A stretch of 64,000 nt of DNA from Rhizobium sp. R635 (GTDB taxonomy: Bacteria > Pseudomonadota > Alphaproteobacteria > Rhizobiales > Rhizobiaceae). The translations under genes were made by a program, and so were the position numbers. Below the pieces are notes generated by a model. The model had not been told where the DNA came from. It did not search any database and was given only the letters and a program-made list of their open reading frames with translations. The DNA is taken from contig NZ_LOKX01000023.1 of assembly GCF_002211285.1 (NCBI RefSeq), positions 124,001 to 188,000 on the forward strand, read 5' to 3'. Positions 1-8,893 of this stretch are shown one piece after another (the stretch's first letter is position 1; the number at the start of each line of letters is the position of its first letter).

Positions 1-59
1 GGCCCGAGCTTTCGGCCCGCACGGCGACCGGCAAGATGGAGGTCATGGCGGCACAATAA
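1..59 (+). CDS. 3' end of a gene upstream of pbpC, probably bacterial alpha-2-macroglobulin (YfhM type)
   Basis: Only the last 18 codons are present, ending ...KMEVMAAQ and a TAA at 57-59. The stop overlaps the pbpC ATG by one base (TAATG), which indicates translational coupling. In many proteobacteria the gene directly upstream of pbpC encodes the periplasmic alpha-2-macroglobulin homologue that works with PBP1C. The identity is inferred from that gene order alone, because the fragment is too short to show a domain. Confidence 0.45.
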   Translation, partial: PELSARTATGKMEVMAAQ

Positions 60-2140
60 TGGGGCTGTGGCGCAAGTTTGCGATCGGATCCGCCGCCGGC
101 GTCATTCTCGCCGGCGCGGCTCTCTTCGCGCTCGACGTCGCCGACCGGGCCTTTCCGCCGCCGCTCGACAAGGCGGATGTGATCTCCGCCGAGGTCCTGG
201 ATGCCGATGGGCAATTGCTGCGCGCCTTCGCAACCTCGGAAGGTCGCTGGCGGCTGAAAACTGTTGTCGCCGACGTCGATCCGCAATTCCTGCGCATGCT
301 GATCGCCTATGAGGACCGGCGCTTCCATGACCATGGCGGCGTCGATCCTTTCGCGCTTGGGCGCGCAAGCCTGCAATTCATCAGCAATGGCCGCATCGTT
401 TCCGGCGCCTCGACGCTTTCGATGCAGGTGGCGCGGCTGATCGAGCCGCGCCCGGAACGCACGTTTTCGGCAAAACTCCTGCAGCTTGCGCGCGCGGTGC
501 AGATCGAGCGGCGGCTCTCAAAGGAACAGATCCTCGACCTCTATCTCACCCACGCGCCCTATGGCGGCAATCTGGAGGGCGTGCGCGCCGCAAGCCTTGC
601 TTATTTCGGCAAGGAGCCGCGACGCCTGACGGTCGCAGAAGCCGCTCTGCTCGTCGCCCTGCCGCAATTGCCGGAACGGCGCCGGCCGGACCGTAATCTC
701 AAGGCGGCGCAAGAGGCGCGCAAGCGCGTGCTCGACCGCGTCGCCGTGGCTGAAGTCGTCGGCGACGGCGAGGCGGAGCGGGCCGAGGGTGTCGCCATTC
801 CCATGCGGCGCATGCAATTGCCGGCGCTCGCCGCCCATGTCGCCGAGGCGGCAACCCGCAAGGAACCTGCGGTCCTCAAGCACCAGACGACATTGAAGAA
901 ACAGGTGCAGCAGGGGCTGGAGTCGGTCGCGCGGGCCGCGGCTATGAAGCTCGGGCCGAAGCTTTCGCTCGCCATGGTGATGGCGGATGCGCAGACAGGC
1001 GAGATCATCGGCGAAGTCGGCTCGGCCGATTATTTCGACGCCAGCCGCTCCGGCTGGATCGACATGACACGCGTCAACCGTTCGCCGGGCTCGACGCTGA
1101 AGCCCTTCATCTACGGGCTCGCCTTCGAGCAGGGCCTCGTCTCCCAGGAGACGATCATCGAAGACCGGCCGGCCGATTTCTTCGGCTACCGGCCACGCAA
1201 TTTCGACATGAGCTACCAGGGCGACGTCACCGTGCGCGAGGCGCTGCAGCTCTCCCTGAACGTACCGGCCGTCAAGCTGCTCGACGCCGTCGGGCCGTCG
1301 CGGCTGCTGGTGCGCTTCCGCCGCGCGGAGGTGCGCCCTGCTTTGCCGCCGAACGAAACGCCGGGGCTGGCGATCGGTCTCGGCGGCGTCGGCATCACGC
1401 TGAAGGATCTGGTGCAGCTCTATACGGCGCTCGCCAATCGCGGCCAGCCGGCAAGGCTCGGAGACGGCATCACCGGTGTACCCGGCAAGATCGACGGCGA
1501 GCCGATGCTGGAGCCGGTCTCAGTCTGGAACGTCGCCGATATCCTCTCCGGCGTCATCCCTCCGGCCGGCGCGCCGCAGCGCGGCATCGCCTACAAGACC
1601 GGCACGAGCTATGGCTATCGCGACGCCTGGTCGGTCGGTTATGACGGACGCTATGTGCTCGGCGTCTGGGTCGGCCGGCCCGACAACGGCGCCGTGCCCG
1701 GCTTGACCGGCTACGGCACCGCCGCGCCCATCCTGTTCGAGGGTTTCGCCAAATCGGGCATCGCGACGACCCCGCTGCCCCGCCCGCCCGCCGGCGCCGT
1801 GCGCATCGCCCAATCCGAGCTGCCGATCAGCCAGCGGCGTTTTGCGCTGAATGCCAGCGGCCTGCTCGTCGCCTCCGGCCGCGAGGCCGCGCCGCAGATC
1901 GTCTATCCGCCCGAGGGCGCCCACATCGATCTCGGAGCCGGAGCAGGCGACCTGTCGCCGCTGATGCTGAAGCTGCAGGGCGGCCGCGCCCCCTTCCGCT
2001 GGCTTGCCAACGGCAAGCCGCTGCCCGATCTCTCACGCCGGCGCACCCAGCAATGGCTGCCGGATGGCGGCGGCTATTCGAAATTGACCGTCATCGATTC
2101 AACCGGCCGCGCAGCAAGCGTGGGCGTTTTCATCGACTGA
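59..2140 (+). CDS. pbpC: Penicillin-binding protein 1C (bifunctional transglycosylase/transpeptidase)
   Basis: A 693-residue class A penicillin-binding protein that polymerises and cross-links peptidoglycan at the outer face of the inner membrane. An N-terminal membrane anchor (about residues 7-27) precedes a GT51 glycosyltransferase domain with the EDRRFHDHGGVDP motif (E85) and GASTLSMQ. The transpeptidase domain has SPGSTLK (S345, K348), a SxN-type SLN near residue 400 and KTGT at 513. The C-terminal 90 residues fit the PBP1C-specific C-terminal domain (BiPBP_C). Length is slightly below E. coli PBP1C. The start codon overlaps the preceding stop, so it is probably coupled to an upstream alpha-2-macroglobulin gene, as in other pbpC loci. 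The family assignment is secure; the physiological role is inferred. Confidence 0.93.
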   Translation: MGLWRKFAIGSAAGVILAGAALFALDVADRAFPPPLDKADVISAEVLDADGQLLRAFATSEGRWRLKTVVADVDPQFLRMLIAYEDRRFHDHGGVDPFALGRASLQFISNGRIVSGASTLSMQVARLIEPRPERTFSAKLLQLARAVQIERRLSKEQILDLYLTHAPYGGNLEGVRAASLAYFGKEPRRLTVAEAALLVALPQLPERRRPDRNLKAAQEARKRVLDRVAVAEVVGDGEAERAEGVAIPMRRMQLPALAAHVAEAATRKEPAVLKHQTTLKKQVQQGLESVARAAAMKLGPKLSLAMVMADAQTGEIIGEVGSADYFDASRSGWIDMTRVNRSPGSTLKPFIYGLAFEQGLVSQETIIEDRPADFFGYRPRNFDMSYQGDVTVREALQLSLNVPAVKLLDAVGPSRLLVRFRRAEVRPALPPNETPGLAIGLGGVGITLKDLVQLYTALANRGQPARLGDGITGVPGKIDGEPMLEPVSVWNVADILSGVIPPAGAPQRGIAYKTGTSYGYRDAWSVGYDGRYVLGVWVGRPDNGAVPGLTGYGTAAPILFEGFAKSGIATTPLPRPPAGAVRIAQSELPISQRRFALNASGLLVASGREAAPQIVYPPEGAHIDLGAGAGDLSPLMLKLQGGRAPFRWLANGKPLPDLSRRRTQQWLPDGGGYSKLTVIDSTGRAASVGVFID

Positions 2141-2200
2141 GGGAACAAAAACGCGGCCGCAACCGTTGAAGAAGGCCCCACTCCAACGGCAGGCGGCCTC

Positions 2201-4810
2201 ATGACACTTCCGACCGCGACCTACCGGATACAATTCCGCAACGGCATGACCTTCGATCGCGCCTGCGGCCTCATTCCCTACCTCAAGACCCTCGGCATCA
2301 GCCACCTCTACGCCTCGCCGATTTTTACCGCCGCCAGCGGCTCGACCCACGGCTATGACATCACCGATGCCAACGAGATCGATCCGGCGCTCGGCGGCCG
2401 GGCAGGCTTCGACCGGCTGACGGAAAGCCTGGCTTCGGCAGGGATGGGGCTGATCCTCGACATCGTACCGAATCACATGGCCGCCTCACCGGAAAACGCC
2501 TGGTGGCGCGATGTGCTGGCCTTCGGCCGGCAAAGCGCCTATGCCGGCCACTTCGACATCGACTGGAGCGAACCGCTGACCCTGCCGCAGCTCGGCCAGG
2601 ATTTTGATCGCGCGCTCGACGCCGGCGAGTTGCGCCTCGTGCTCGACGAAACGCACGGCAACCTCGCCTTCGCTTATTTCGAGACGCTGTTGCCGCTGAA
2701 CCCCAGCAGCTACGGGGCGGTCGCAAACCGGCTCGACGATCCGGTTGCAACGAGAATGGCGGAAGCTGCGGCCGTGACATCAGGCGAGGGCTTCCGCCGC
2801 GCGATGCGCGACATCCTGTTCGAAGGCGGCGATCGGGCGGTTCTGCGGCAGAAGCTCGAGGATGTCTCCTCCGATCGAGATTTCCTCGAAAGCCTGCACG
2901 AGGGGCAGCACTGGCGGCTGACCCACTGGAAGGAGGCGGCGCGGCATCTGACCTATCGCCGTTTTTTCGAAGTGACCGGCCTGGTCGGCACCCGTGTCGA
3001 AAATCCCTCGGTGTTCGAGGAGATGCACCGGCTGGTGATCGAGTTGGTGCGCCAAGGCAAGGTGCAGGGCCTGCGCATCGATCATGTCGACGGGCTTGCC
3101 GAGCCGAAAGCCTATCTCGACCAGCTACGGGCGAAAGCCGGACCGGACATTTACATCGTCGTCGAAAAGATCCTCGGGGCGAGCGAGGTCCTCCCGAAGA
3201 GCTGGCCGGTGGCCGGCACCACCGGATATGAATTCATCGCCGCAATGAGCGAACTCTTCATCGATGGCGGCGGGCTGCGCATATTGGACGATGCCTATCG
3301 CAGCATCGCCGGCGAAGCGGCTGATCTCGATGAGGGCCGGCGGATCGCCAAGCGGCTGATGGTGGAACGCAATTTCGCCGGCGAGACCGACAGGCTGGTA
3401 TCGATCGCCGCCGGCATCTTTCCCGAGGAGAAACGAGACGAGATTGCCGGCGCGCTCAGGGAACTGCTGATCGCCTTTCCCGTCTACCGCACCTATGGCG
3501 ACGGCGGCCCGCTCGCCTGGCAGGATTCGGCAGTGCTTGCCGCCACCGCATCGCAGGCCATGACGCGCCTGGATGATCGGCGGGCGCTCGACCATGTGCT
3601 GAAACTTCTCGAAGGCAAGGTCGAAGGCGATGCAGCCCACGAGTTCCGCATTCGCTTCCAGCAATTGAGCGGGCCGGTGATGGCGAAGGCGACCGAGGAC
3701 ACGCTGTTCTACCGCTACAACAGGCTGCTCGCCGCAAACGAGGTGGGCGGCGAACCCGGCAGGGCGCCGGGTGGCCCCGAGGAATTCCATCGTCGGATGG
3801 CGGAGCGCGCGCGGCTGCAGCCGCATGGCCTGTCGGCAAGCGCCACCCATGACACCAAACGCGGGGAGGATGCCCGCGCGAGGCTCTATGCGCTCAGCGA
3901 AGGCGCCGATGTTTTCGTACAGGCGGTGGCGCGCTGGCGGGACATGAATCAGTCCTGGGTGAAGGATCTGCCTGAAGGCGCGGCCCCGGAGCCGAATGTC
4001 GAGTGGATGCTCTATCAGGCGCTGGCCGGCGTCTGGCCGGAGGATTTCGACAGAGGACAGACGGAAGAGCTTCGCGAACGCTTTACGGCCTATGCTGGGA
4101 AGGCGGTGCGCGAGGCAAAGCAGCACAGCGACTGGATGGACCAGGATACCGCGTATGAGGAGGCGGTCACGGCCTATGCGGCGGCGCTGGTATCGCCCGA
4201 GAATGACGCTTTTCTCGAAGATTTCGAAAAGGTGCTGCAGCCGTTCATCGCGGCGGGTTATCTTAACAGCCTGTCGCAGACGCTCCTCAAGCTGACCGCT
4301 CCCGGCATTCCCGACATCTACCAGGGCGCAGAAGGTTTCGATTTCAGCCTCGTCGATCCCGACAACCGCCGGCCGGTCGAGCACGAACGGCTGAAGGCCT
4401 GGCTCGATGAAGCCGGACCGATCGCGAAACTGCAGGCGGCGGCGTTGAAGCAGCGCATCATCGCAATCGGCCTGCAACTGCGCCTGCGGCACCCGGCCCT
4501 CTTCGCCAGAGGTGACTACCTGCCGCTGAAAGTGACGGGCAACCGGCGCGACCATGTTCTTGCTTTCGCCCGGGTGCACAATGACGAGTTCGCAATCACC
4601 GTGGCGCCGCGGCTGATGTTCGGCTGGCTCGATCCCGGCGTTCTCTTCGCCGGTCCGGAATTCTGGGAAGATACGGCGATCGCCATACCCTCCCCTCTTC
4701 ACGGGTTGAAGGCGGATCTGGTAACGGGAAAGACCATCGAACCCGGAGGCAGCATCTCCGTCGCCGCCTTGCTCGGCAGCCAGCCGGTCGGATTGATCAG
4801 CCCGATCTGA
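2201..4810 (+). CDS. treY: Maltooligosyltrehalose synthase TreY
   Basis: An 869-residue GH13 enzyme that isomerises the reducing-end alpha-1,4 bond of maltooligosaccharides into an alpha-1,1 bond. This is the first step of the TreY-TreZ route from glycogen to trehalose, in the cytoplasm. The N-terminus has SHLYASPIFTAASGSTHGYD, typical of TreY. The later GH13 regions are DIVPNHMA, GLRIDHVDG (nucleophile D294) and VVEKILG (acid/base E322). SATHDTKRGEDARARL is also TreY-specific. Length is normal. treZ and treX, its usual partners, are not in the window. It is 60 nt after pbpC on the same strand and may be transcribed with it. No strong Shine-Dalgarno sequence precedes the ATG. Confidence 0.94.
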   Translation: MTLPTATYRIQFRNGMTFDRACGLIPYLKTLGISHLYASPIFTAASGSTHGYDITDANEIDPALGGRAGFDRLTESLASAGMGLILDIVPNHMAASPENAWWRDVLAFGRQSAYAGHFDIDWSEPLTLPQLGQDFDRALDAGELRLVLDETHGNLAFAYFETLLPLNPSSYGAVANRLDDPVATRMAEAAAVTSGEGFRRAMRDILFEGGDRAVLRQKLEDVSSDRDFLESLHEGQHWRLTHWKEAARHLTYRRFFEVTGLVGTRVENPSVFEEMHRLVIELVRQGKVQGLRIDHVDGLAEPKAYLDQLRAKAGPDIYIVVEKILGASEVLPKSWPVAGTTGYEFIAAMSELFIDGGGLRILDDAYRSIAGEAADLDEGRRIAKRLMVERNFAGETDRLVSIAAGIFPEEKRDEIAGALRELLIAFPVYRTYGDGGPLAWQDSAVLAATASQAMTRLDDRRALDHVLKLLEGKVEGDAAHEFRIRFQQLSGPVMAKATEDTLFYRYNRLLAANEVGGEPGRAPGGPEEFHRRMAERARLQPHGLSASATHDTKRGEDARARLYALSEGADVFVQAVARWRDMNQSWVKDLPEGAAPEPNVEWMLYQALAGVWPEDFDRGQTEELRERFTAYAGKAVREAKQHSDWMDQDTAYEEAVTAYAAALVSPENDAFLEDFEKVLQPFIAAGYLNSLSQTLLKLTAPGIPDIYQGAEGFDFSLVDPDNRRPVEHERLKAWLDEAGPIAKLQAAALKQRIIAIGLQLRLRHPALFARGDYLPLKVTGNRRDHVLAFARVHNDEFAITVAPRLMFGWLDPGVLFAGPEFWEDTAIAIPSPLHGLKADLVTGKTIEPGGSISVAALLGSQPVGLISPI

Positions 4811-4858
4811 GCGTTGAACTTCCCAGACGATTTAAAATTCGGCTCTCCAAATTAGGGC

Positions 4859-4891
4859 TTGACCTTCCAGTTGCTGGAAGGTGGATAAGCC
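4859..4891 (+). promoter_or_regulatory. CueR-type copper-responsive promoter of copA-cueR
   Basis: A TTGACC -35 box (4859-4864) is followed by the dyad ACCTTCCAG-TTG-CTGGAAGGT (4862-4882, perfect 9-3-9). A GATAAG/TAAGCC -10 region begins about 19-21 bp from the -35. The overlong spacer filled by a dyad is characteristic of MerR-family activated promoters, and the half-site matches the known CueR operator of E. coli copA. It lies 35 nt upstream of copA, and cueR is the second gene, so autoregulation is likely. Confidence 0.88.
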
Positions 4892-4925
4892 TATCTGACT
4901 GCCCTTCCGGGCACAGGAGATAGGC

Positions 4926-7454
4926 ATGAATACCAATCACGAACACGATCATCATCATAACCACGCCCATGGCGGCAATGGCTGCCGTTGCGGCCACGAC
5001 CATCAGGAGAAGACCCCTGACATGGTGATTCGGGATCCTGTCTGCGGCATGACCGTCGATCCGCAGGGCGGCAAGCCATCGCTCGATCATGCGGGCCGGG
5101 CCTATCATTTCTGCTCGGAGGGCTGCCGGACGAAGTTTGCCGCCGCGCCGCAGGATTATATGACCGCGAAAGACCCTGTCTGCGGCATGAGCGTCGACCG
5201 CTCGGCCGCGAAACATTTCCTGAAATTCGAAGGTGAGAAATTCTACTTCTGCTCGGCCGGCTGCCAGGCAAAGTTCGAAGCCGATCCATCAGCCTATCGG
5301 AACGGCAGCCGTCCGGCGGCAAAGGCGGCGCCGAAAGGCACGCTCTATACCTGTCCGATGCATCCGGAGGTCGTCAGCGACCGTCCCGGCGACTGCCCGA
5401 AATGCGGCATGGCGCTGGAACCGATGGGCGTTCCTCCTGCCGACGAGGGCCCGAACCCGGAACTCGTCGATTTCACAAGGCGGCTCTGGGTGAGCGCCAT
5501 CCTCGCAGTGCCGCTGCTTGCGCTCGGCATGGGTCCGATGCTCGGCCTGCCGCTTCGCGAAGCGATCGGTGAACCGCTGGCGACATATATAGAACTCCTG
5601 CTGGCGAGCCCCGTGGTGCTCTGGGCCGCCCTGCCGTTCTTCCGCCGCGCCTGGGCGTCCCTCGTCAACCGCAGCCCCAACATGTGGACGCTCATCGGTC
5701 TCGGCGTCGGCACGGCCTATGTCTACAGCGTCGTCGCCACGCTTGCGCCCGGCATCTTCCCGATGGACTTCCGTGGCCATGGCATGGCCGTGCCCGTCTA
5801 TTTCGAAGCGGCCGCCGTCATCGTCGCGCTCGTCTTCGTCGGCCAGGTGCTGGAATTGAAGGCACGCGAGCGCACCGGCTCGGCGATCCGCGCCCTGCTC
5901 GACCTTGCGCCGAAGACGGCGCGGCGTATCCATGCCAATGGCAGCGAAAACGACGTGCCGGTCGACGAGATCCAGACCGGTGACCGGCTGCGCGTGCGCC
6001 CCGGCGAGCGGGTGCCGGTGGACGGTTCCGTCCTCGAGGGCCAGTCGACGATCGATGAATCGATGATCACAGGCGAGCCTCTGCCCGTCGAAAAATCGAA
6101 GGGCGATGTATTGACCGGCGGCACGATCAACAAGAACGGCACCCTCGTCATGACGGCTGAGAAGGTCGGTGCGGACACGGTGCTGTCGCGCATCGTCGAC
6201 ATGGTCGCCAAAGCGCAACGCTCCCGTGCGCCGATCCAGGGCGCGGTCGACCGGGTATCCGCCTTCTTCGTGCCGGCGGTCGTCATCGTCGCCATCCTTG
6301 CCTTCCTGGCCTGGGCCGCAGTCGGGCCGGAGCCGCGCATGGCGAATGCGCTGCTTGCCGCCGTCGCGGTTCTGATCATCGCCTGCCCCTGCGCGCTGGG
6401 CCTGGCAACGCCGATGTCGATCATGATCGCGACAGGGCGCGGCGCCGGGGAAGGCGTGCTGATCAAGGACGCCGAAGCGCTGGAACGCTTTTCCAAGGTC
6501 GATACGCTGATCGTCGACAAGACGGGCACGCTGACCGAGGGCAAGCCGAGGCTGACCGATATCGTCGCCTTCGGCGGCGTCGAAGAAAACCGGCTGCTGT
6601 CGCTGGCAGCAAGCCTGGAGCGCGGCTCCGAGCATCCGCTGGCCGAGGCGATCGTTGCCGGCGCTGAGGAACGCGGTGTTCCCTTCGTCGACGTCACCGG
6701 CTTCGAGGCAAGGACCGGCAAGGGTGTCCAGGGCCTTGCCGGCGGCACGACAGTGGCGCTCGGCAATGCGGCGATGCTCGCCGATCTCGGCATCGATCCG
6801 GCAGCACTTGCCGAGAAGACCGACGCGCTGCGCGGCGACGGCAAGACGGTGATGTTCGTGACGCTCGACGGTGCGCTTGCCGGCCTCGTCGCCGTCGCCG
6901 ACCGGATAAAGCCGACGACGGCTGCTGCCATCAAGGCGCTGCACGACAGCGGCCTGAAGATCATCATGGCGACAGGCGATAATGAGCGCACGGCGCGGGC
7001 GGTGGCAAAAAGCCTCGGTATCGACGAAGTGCGCGCCGACGTGTTGCCGGAAGGCAAGAAGGCGCTGATCGACGAACTGCGCGCCAAGGGCGCAGTCATC
7101 GCCATGGCCGGCGACGGCGTCAATGATGCGCCGGCACTTGCAGCTGCCGACGTCGGCATCGCCATGGGCACCGGCGCCGATGTTGCGATGGAGAGCGCAG
7201 GCATCACATTGGTGAAAGGCGATCTCACCGGCATCGTCAGAGCACGGCGGCTGGCGGAGGCGACGATGCGCAACATTCGTGAGAATCTCGGCTTCGCCTT
7301 CGGCTACAATGCCCTCGGCGTTCCCGTCGCGGCCGGCGTGCTCTATCCCGTCTTCGGGCTGCTGCTATCGCCGATGATCGCCGCGGCGGCGATGAGCCTC
7401 TCGTCCGTCTCGGTGATATCGAATGCGCTGAGACTGCGCTTTGCGAAACTATAG
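4926..7454 (+). CDS. copA: Copper-exporting P1B-type ATPase with His-rich N-terminus, two YHS domains and HMBD
   Basis: An 842-residue P1B-type ATPase that exports Cu(I) across the inner membrane. The first 30 residues are rich in His and Cys. Two YHS domains follow (DPVCGMTV...YHFCSEGC and DPVCGMSV...FYFCSAGC), then a heavy-metal-binding domain (CPMHPEV...CPKCGMALEP). No classical GMTCxxC HMA domain is visible. The core has the CPC transport motif (C487, C489), TGEP, DKTGT with phosphorylated D531, the SEHP nucleotide-binding motif and GDGVND. About eight membrane segments are expected. It is controlled by the CueR-type promoter directly upstream and followed after 9 nt by cueR. Cu(I) specificity is inferred from the CPC motif and the CueR context; a related soft metal is less likely. 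Confidence 0.93.
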   Translation: MNTNHEHDHHHNHAHGGNGCRCGHDHQEKTPDMVIRDPVCGMTVDPQGGKPSLDHAGRAYHFCSEGCRTKFAAAPQDYMTAKDPVCGMSVDRSAAKHFLKFEGEKFYFCSAGCQAKFEADPSAYRNGSRPAAKAAPKGTLYTCPMHPEVVSDRPGDCPKCGMALEPMGVPPADEGPNPELVDFTRRLWVSAILAVPLLALGMGPMLGLPLREAIGEPLATYIELLLASPVVLWAALPFFRRAWASLVNRSPNMWTLIGLGVGTAYVYSVVATLAPGIFPMDFRGHGMAVPVYFEAAAVIVALVFVGQVLELKARERTGSAIRALLDLAPKTARRIHANGSENDVPVDEIQTGDRLRVRPGERVPVDGSVLEGQSTIDESMITGEPLPVEKSKGDVLTGGTINKNGTLVMTAEKVGADTVLSRIVDMVAKAQRSRAPIQGAVDRVSAFFVPAVVIVAILAFLAWAAVGPEPRMANALLAAVAVLIIACPCALGLATPMSIMIATGRGAGEGVLIKDAEALERFSKVDTLIVDKTGTLTEGKPRLTDIVAFGGVEENRLLSLAASLERGSEHPLAEAIVAGAEERGVPFVDVTGFEARTGKGVQGLAGGTTVALGNAAMLADLGIDPAALAEKTDALRGDGKTVMFVTLDGALAGLVAVADRIKPTTAAAIKALHDSGLKIIMATGDNERTARAVAKSLGIDEVRADVLPEGKKALIDELRAKGAVIAMAGDGVNDAPALAAADVGIAMGTGADVAMESAGITLVKGDLTGIVRARRLAEATMRNIRENLGFAFGYNALGVPVAAGVLYPVFGLLLSPMIAAAAMSLSSVSVISNALRLRFAKL

Positions 7455-7463
7455 GAGACGGCG

Positions 7464-7853
7464 ATGAATATCGGCGAAGCATCGGAACGATCCGGCCTGC
7501 CTTCGAAGACGATCCGCTACTACGAGGATATCGGCCTCATCCGCCCCGAAAGGGGCGGAAACGGCTACCGCGACTATGACGCGGCCGACGTCCACAAACT
7601 GCGCTTTCTGCAGCGCTCGCGCGGCCTCGGCTTTTCCGTGGAGGAATGCCGGCAATTGCTGGCGCTTTACGAGGACAGGGGTCGGGCGAGCGCCGACGTC
7701 AAGGACATCGCCCAGATCAAGCTTGCCGAAATCGACCGCAAAATCCGCGAACTGACGGAACTGCGGCTGACGCTGGAGCACCTCGTACATGCCTGCCATG
7801 GCAACGACCGGCCGGACTGCCCGATCCTAGAAGAGCTTTCAGACGGCGGCTGA
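7464..7853 (+). CDS. cueR: Copper-responsive MerR-family activator CueR
   Basis: A 129-residue MerR-family regulator. The N-terminal winged helix is typical (IGEASERSGLPSKTIRYYE). A dimerisation helix follows, then a metal-binding loop with C111 and C119 (ACHGNDRPDCPIL), the two-cysteine arrangement used by CueR for Cu(I), Ag(I) or Au(I). It is 9 nt downstream of copA. The operator at 4862-4882 matches a CueR dyad, so it probably activates its own operon by realigning the long promoter spacer. MerR proper would need a further Cys and a mer operon, which are absent. Confidence 0.92.
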   Translation: MNIGEASERSGLPSKTIRYYEDIGLIRPERGGNGYRDYDAADVHKLRFLQRSRGLGFSVEECRQLLALYEDRGRASADVKDIAQIKLAEIDRKIRELTELRLTLEHLVHACHGNDRPDCPILEELSDGG

Positions 7854-7858
7854 GCAGT

Positions 7859-8167
7859 TCAGGACAACCGGCGCGTGTTCTGGTTGGCCGCCGGGATAGA
7901 GGCGACCGGTTCATCGGGCTCCTCGTCTTCGCCGTCATCCAGCACGCCTTCATCCAGCCGATGCTTGATCGCGAGCGCATAGATCACGTCGAGAATGTTG
8001 CGGTCCCTGAGATGAGGATCGGTGAGCGCGAGGAGCGAGGCCCGGACGATCTTCTTGCTGGTGGCCTTCGGGCAACGCGCCTTGACGAAATCATAGAGCG
8101 CCTGATCCGTCAGCCCTTCCATGGCGCCGTCCACGAGAGCCTCGTAGACCCGCTTCTTTTCCTTCAT
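7859..8167 (-). CDS. Conserved hypothetical protein, 102 residues
   Basis: A small soluble protein with no signal peptide or membrane segment. It is Lys/Arg-rich and helical at the N-terminus (starting MKEKKRVYEALVDGAMEG) and has an acidic DDGEDEEPDEP stretch near the C-terminus. I recognise no named domain. The gene is convergent with cueR, with only 5 nt between the stops, and diverges from the ECF sigma gene. Codon usage is like that of its neighbours. The reading frame is better supported than the alternatives because it fills the space between two confident genes without overlap. Confidence 0.6.
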   Translation of the reverse strand: MKEKKRVYEALVDGAMEGLTDQALYDFVKARCPKATSKKIVRASLLALTDPHLRDRNILDVIYALAIKHRLDEGVLDDGEDEEPDEPVASIPAANQNTRRLS

Positions 8168-8318
8168 TCCTTGTTTTCCCCTTCAAATCAGCGCGCCATG
8201 ATCTGTGATGTAATTGTCATAAACAATCGCCGATTTAAGGTGCATGTCCATTGGAGAAGGATATTTTGATTATTTTTCAGGCAGCGGCCCTCAGCCCGTA
8301 CGATTTTTTTCTTTCGCT

Positions 8319-8346
8319 GGAATAAAATTCATCGCACATCCGTATA
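8319..8346 (+). promoter_or_regulatory. Candidate ECF-sigma promoter, GGAAT-N17-CGTATA
   Basis: GGAAT (8319-8323) and CGTATA (8341-8346) are separated by 17 nt and lie 7 nt before the sigma-factor ATG. The GGAA...CGT layout is usual for ECF sigma promoters in alphaproteobacteria. Its position suggests that the sigma factor transcribes its own gene. Placement by eye only; the very short leader is unusual. Confidence 0.5.
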
Positions 8347-8353
8347 CTCAATC

Positions 8354-8893
8354 ATGGAACGCAAAGAACGCCCCTTCGACGTCATCGGTCAGCTTGCCGC
8401 GCTGAGGCGCTATGCTCGCTCGCTGGTGCGCAGCTCGGACGAGGCGGAGGATCTGGTGCACGATGCGCTGGTGCGCGCCTACGAGAAGCGCAAGAGCTTC
8501 CGCAGCGGCGGCAACCTGCGCACCTGGCTTCTTTCGATCCTGCACAATGCCCACATCGACCGTCTTCGCCGGAACCGGTCGCTGACACGTCGCCACGATG
8601 AGGCAGCCGTCGAAGCCGAGCAGTCGCTGCCGGCGGGCCAGGAACATGCCGTGCGCCTGCAGCAGGTGCGCGACGCCTTTTTCGACCTGCCGGAGGAACA
8701 ACGCGAGGCGCTGCATCTCGTGGCGATCGAAGACCTTTCCTATAACGAAGCCGCTCAGGCGCTCGGCATCCCTGTGGGTACGCTGATGTCCCGCATCTCC
8801 CGCGCTCGCGCGCAGCTGCGTGAATTCGAGGAGAAGACGCCGCGTGTTTCGCATCTGAAACTAATCGGAGGCAACGGCAATGAAAGCAATTGA
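8354..8893 (+). CDS. ECF-family RNA polymerase sigma factor
   Basis: A 179-residue group IV sigma factor with sigma-70 region 2 (SSDEAEDLVHDALVRAYEK, followed by FRSGGNLRTWLLSILHN) and region 4 (LPEEQREALHLVAIEDLSYNEAA, then the helix-turn-helix IPVGTLMSRISRARAQL). It should redirect RNA polymerase to stress promoters. Its 3' end overlaps the next gene by 14 nt, and that gene encodes a membrane-anchored anti-sigma factor. This is the usual pairing of sigma and cognate regulator. The signal is unknown; rhizobial relatives respond to oxidative or saline stress, which is inference here. It resembles the RpoE-like ECF groups rather than EcfG, since no PhyR or NepR gene is nearby. Confidence 0.9.
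   Translation: MERKERPFDVIGQLAALRRYARSLVRSSDEAEDLVHDALVRAYEKRKSFRSGGNLRTWLLSILHNAHIDRLRRNRSLTRRHDEAAVEAEQSLPAGQEHAVRLQQVRDAFFDLPEEQREALHLVAIEDLSYNEAAQALGIPVGTLMSRISRARAQLREFEEKTPRVSHLKLIGGNGNESN

Noticed and set aside
3125..4702. 525-codon open frame antisense to treY
   Set aside because: It lies fully inside treY, has no recognisable domain and is the usual mirror frame of GC-rich codons.
5289..6944. 551-codon open frame antisense to copA
   Set aside because: copA has all P1B ATPase motifs on the plus strand; the antisense frame is His/Arg/Asp-rich noise with no domain.
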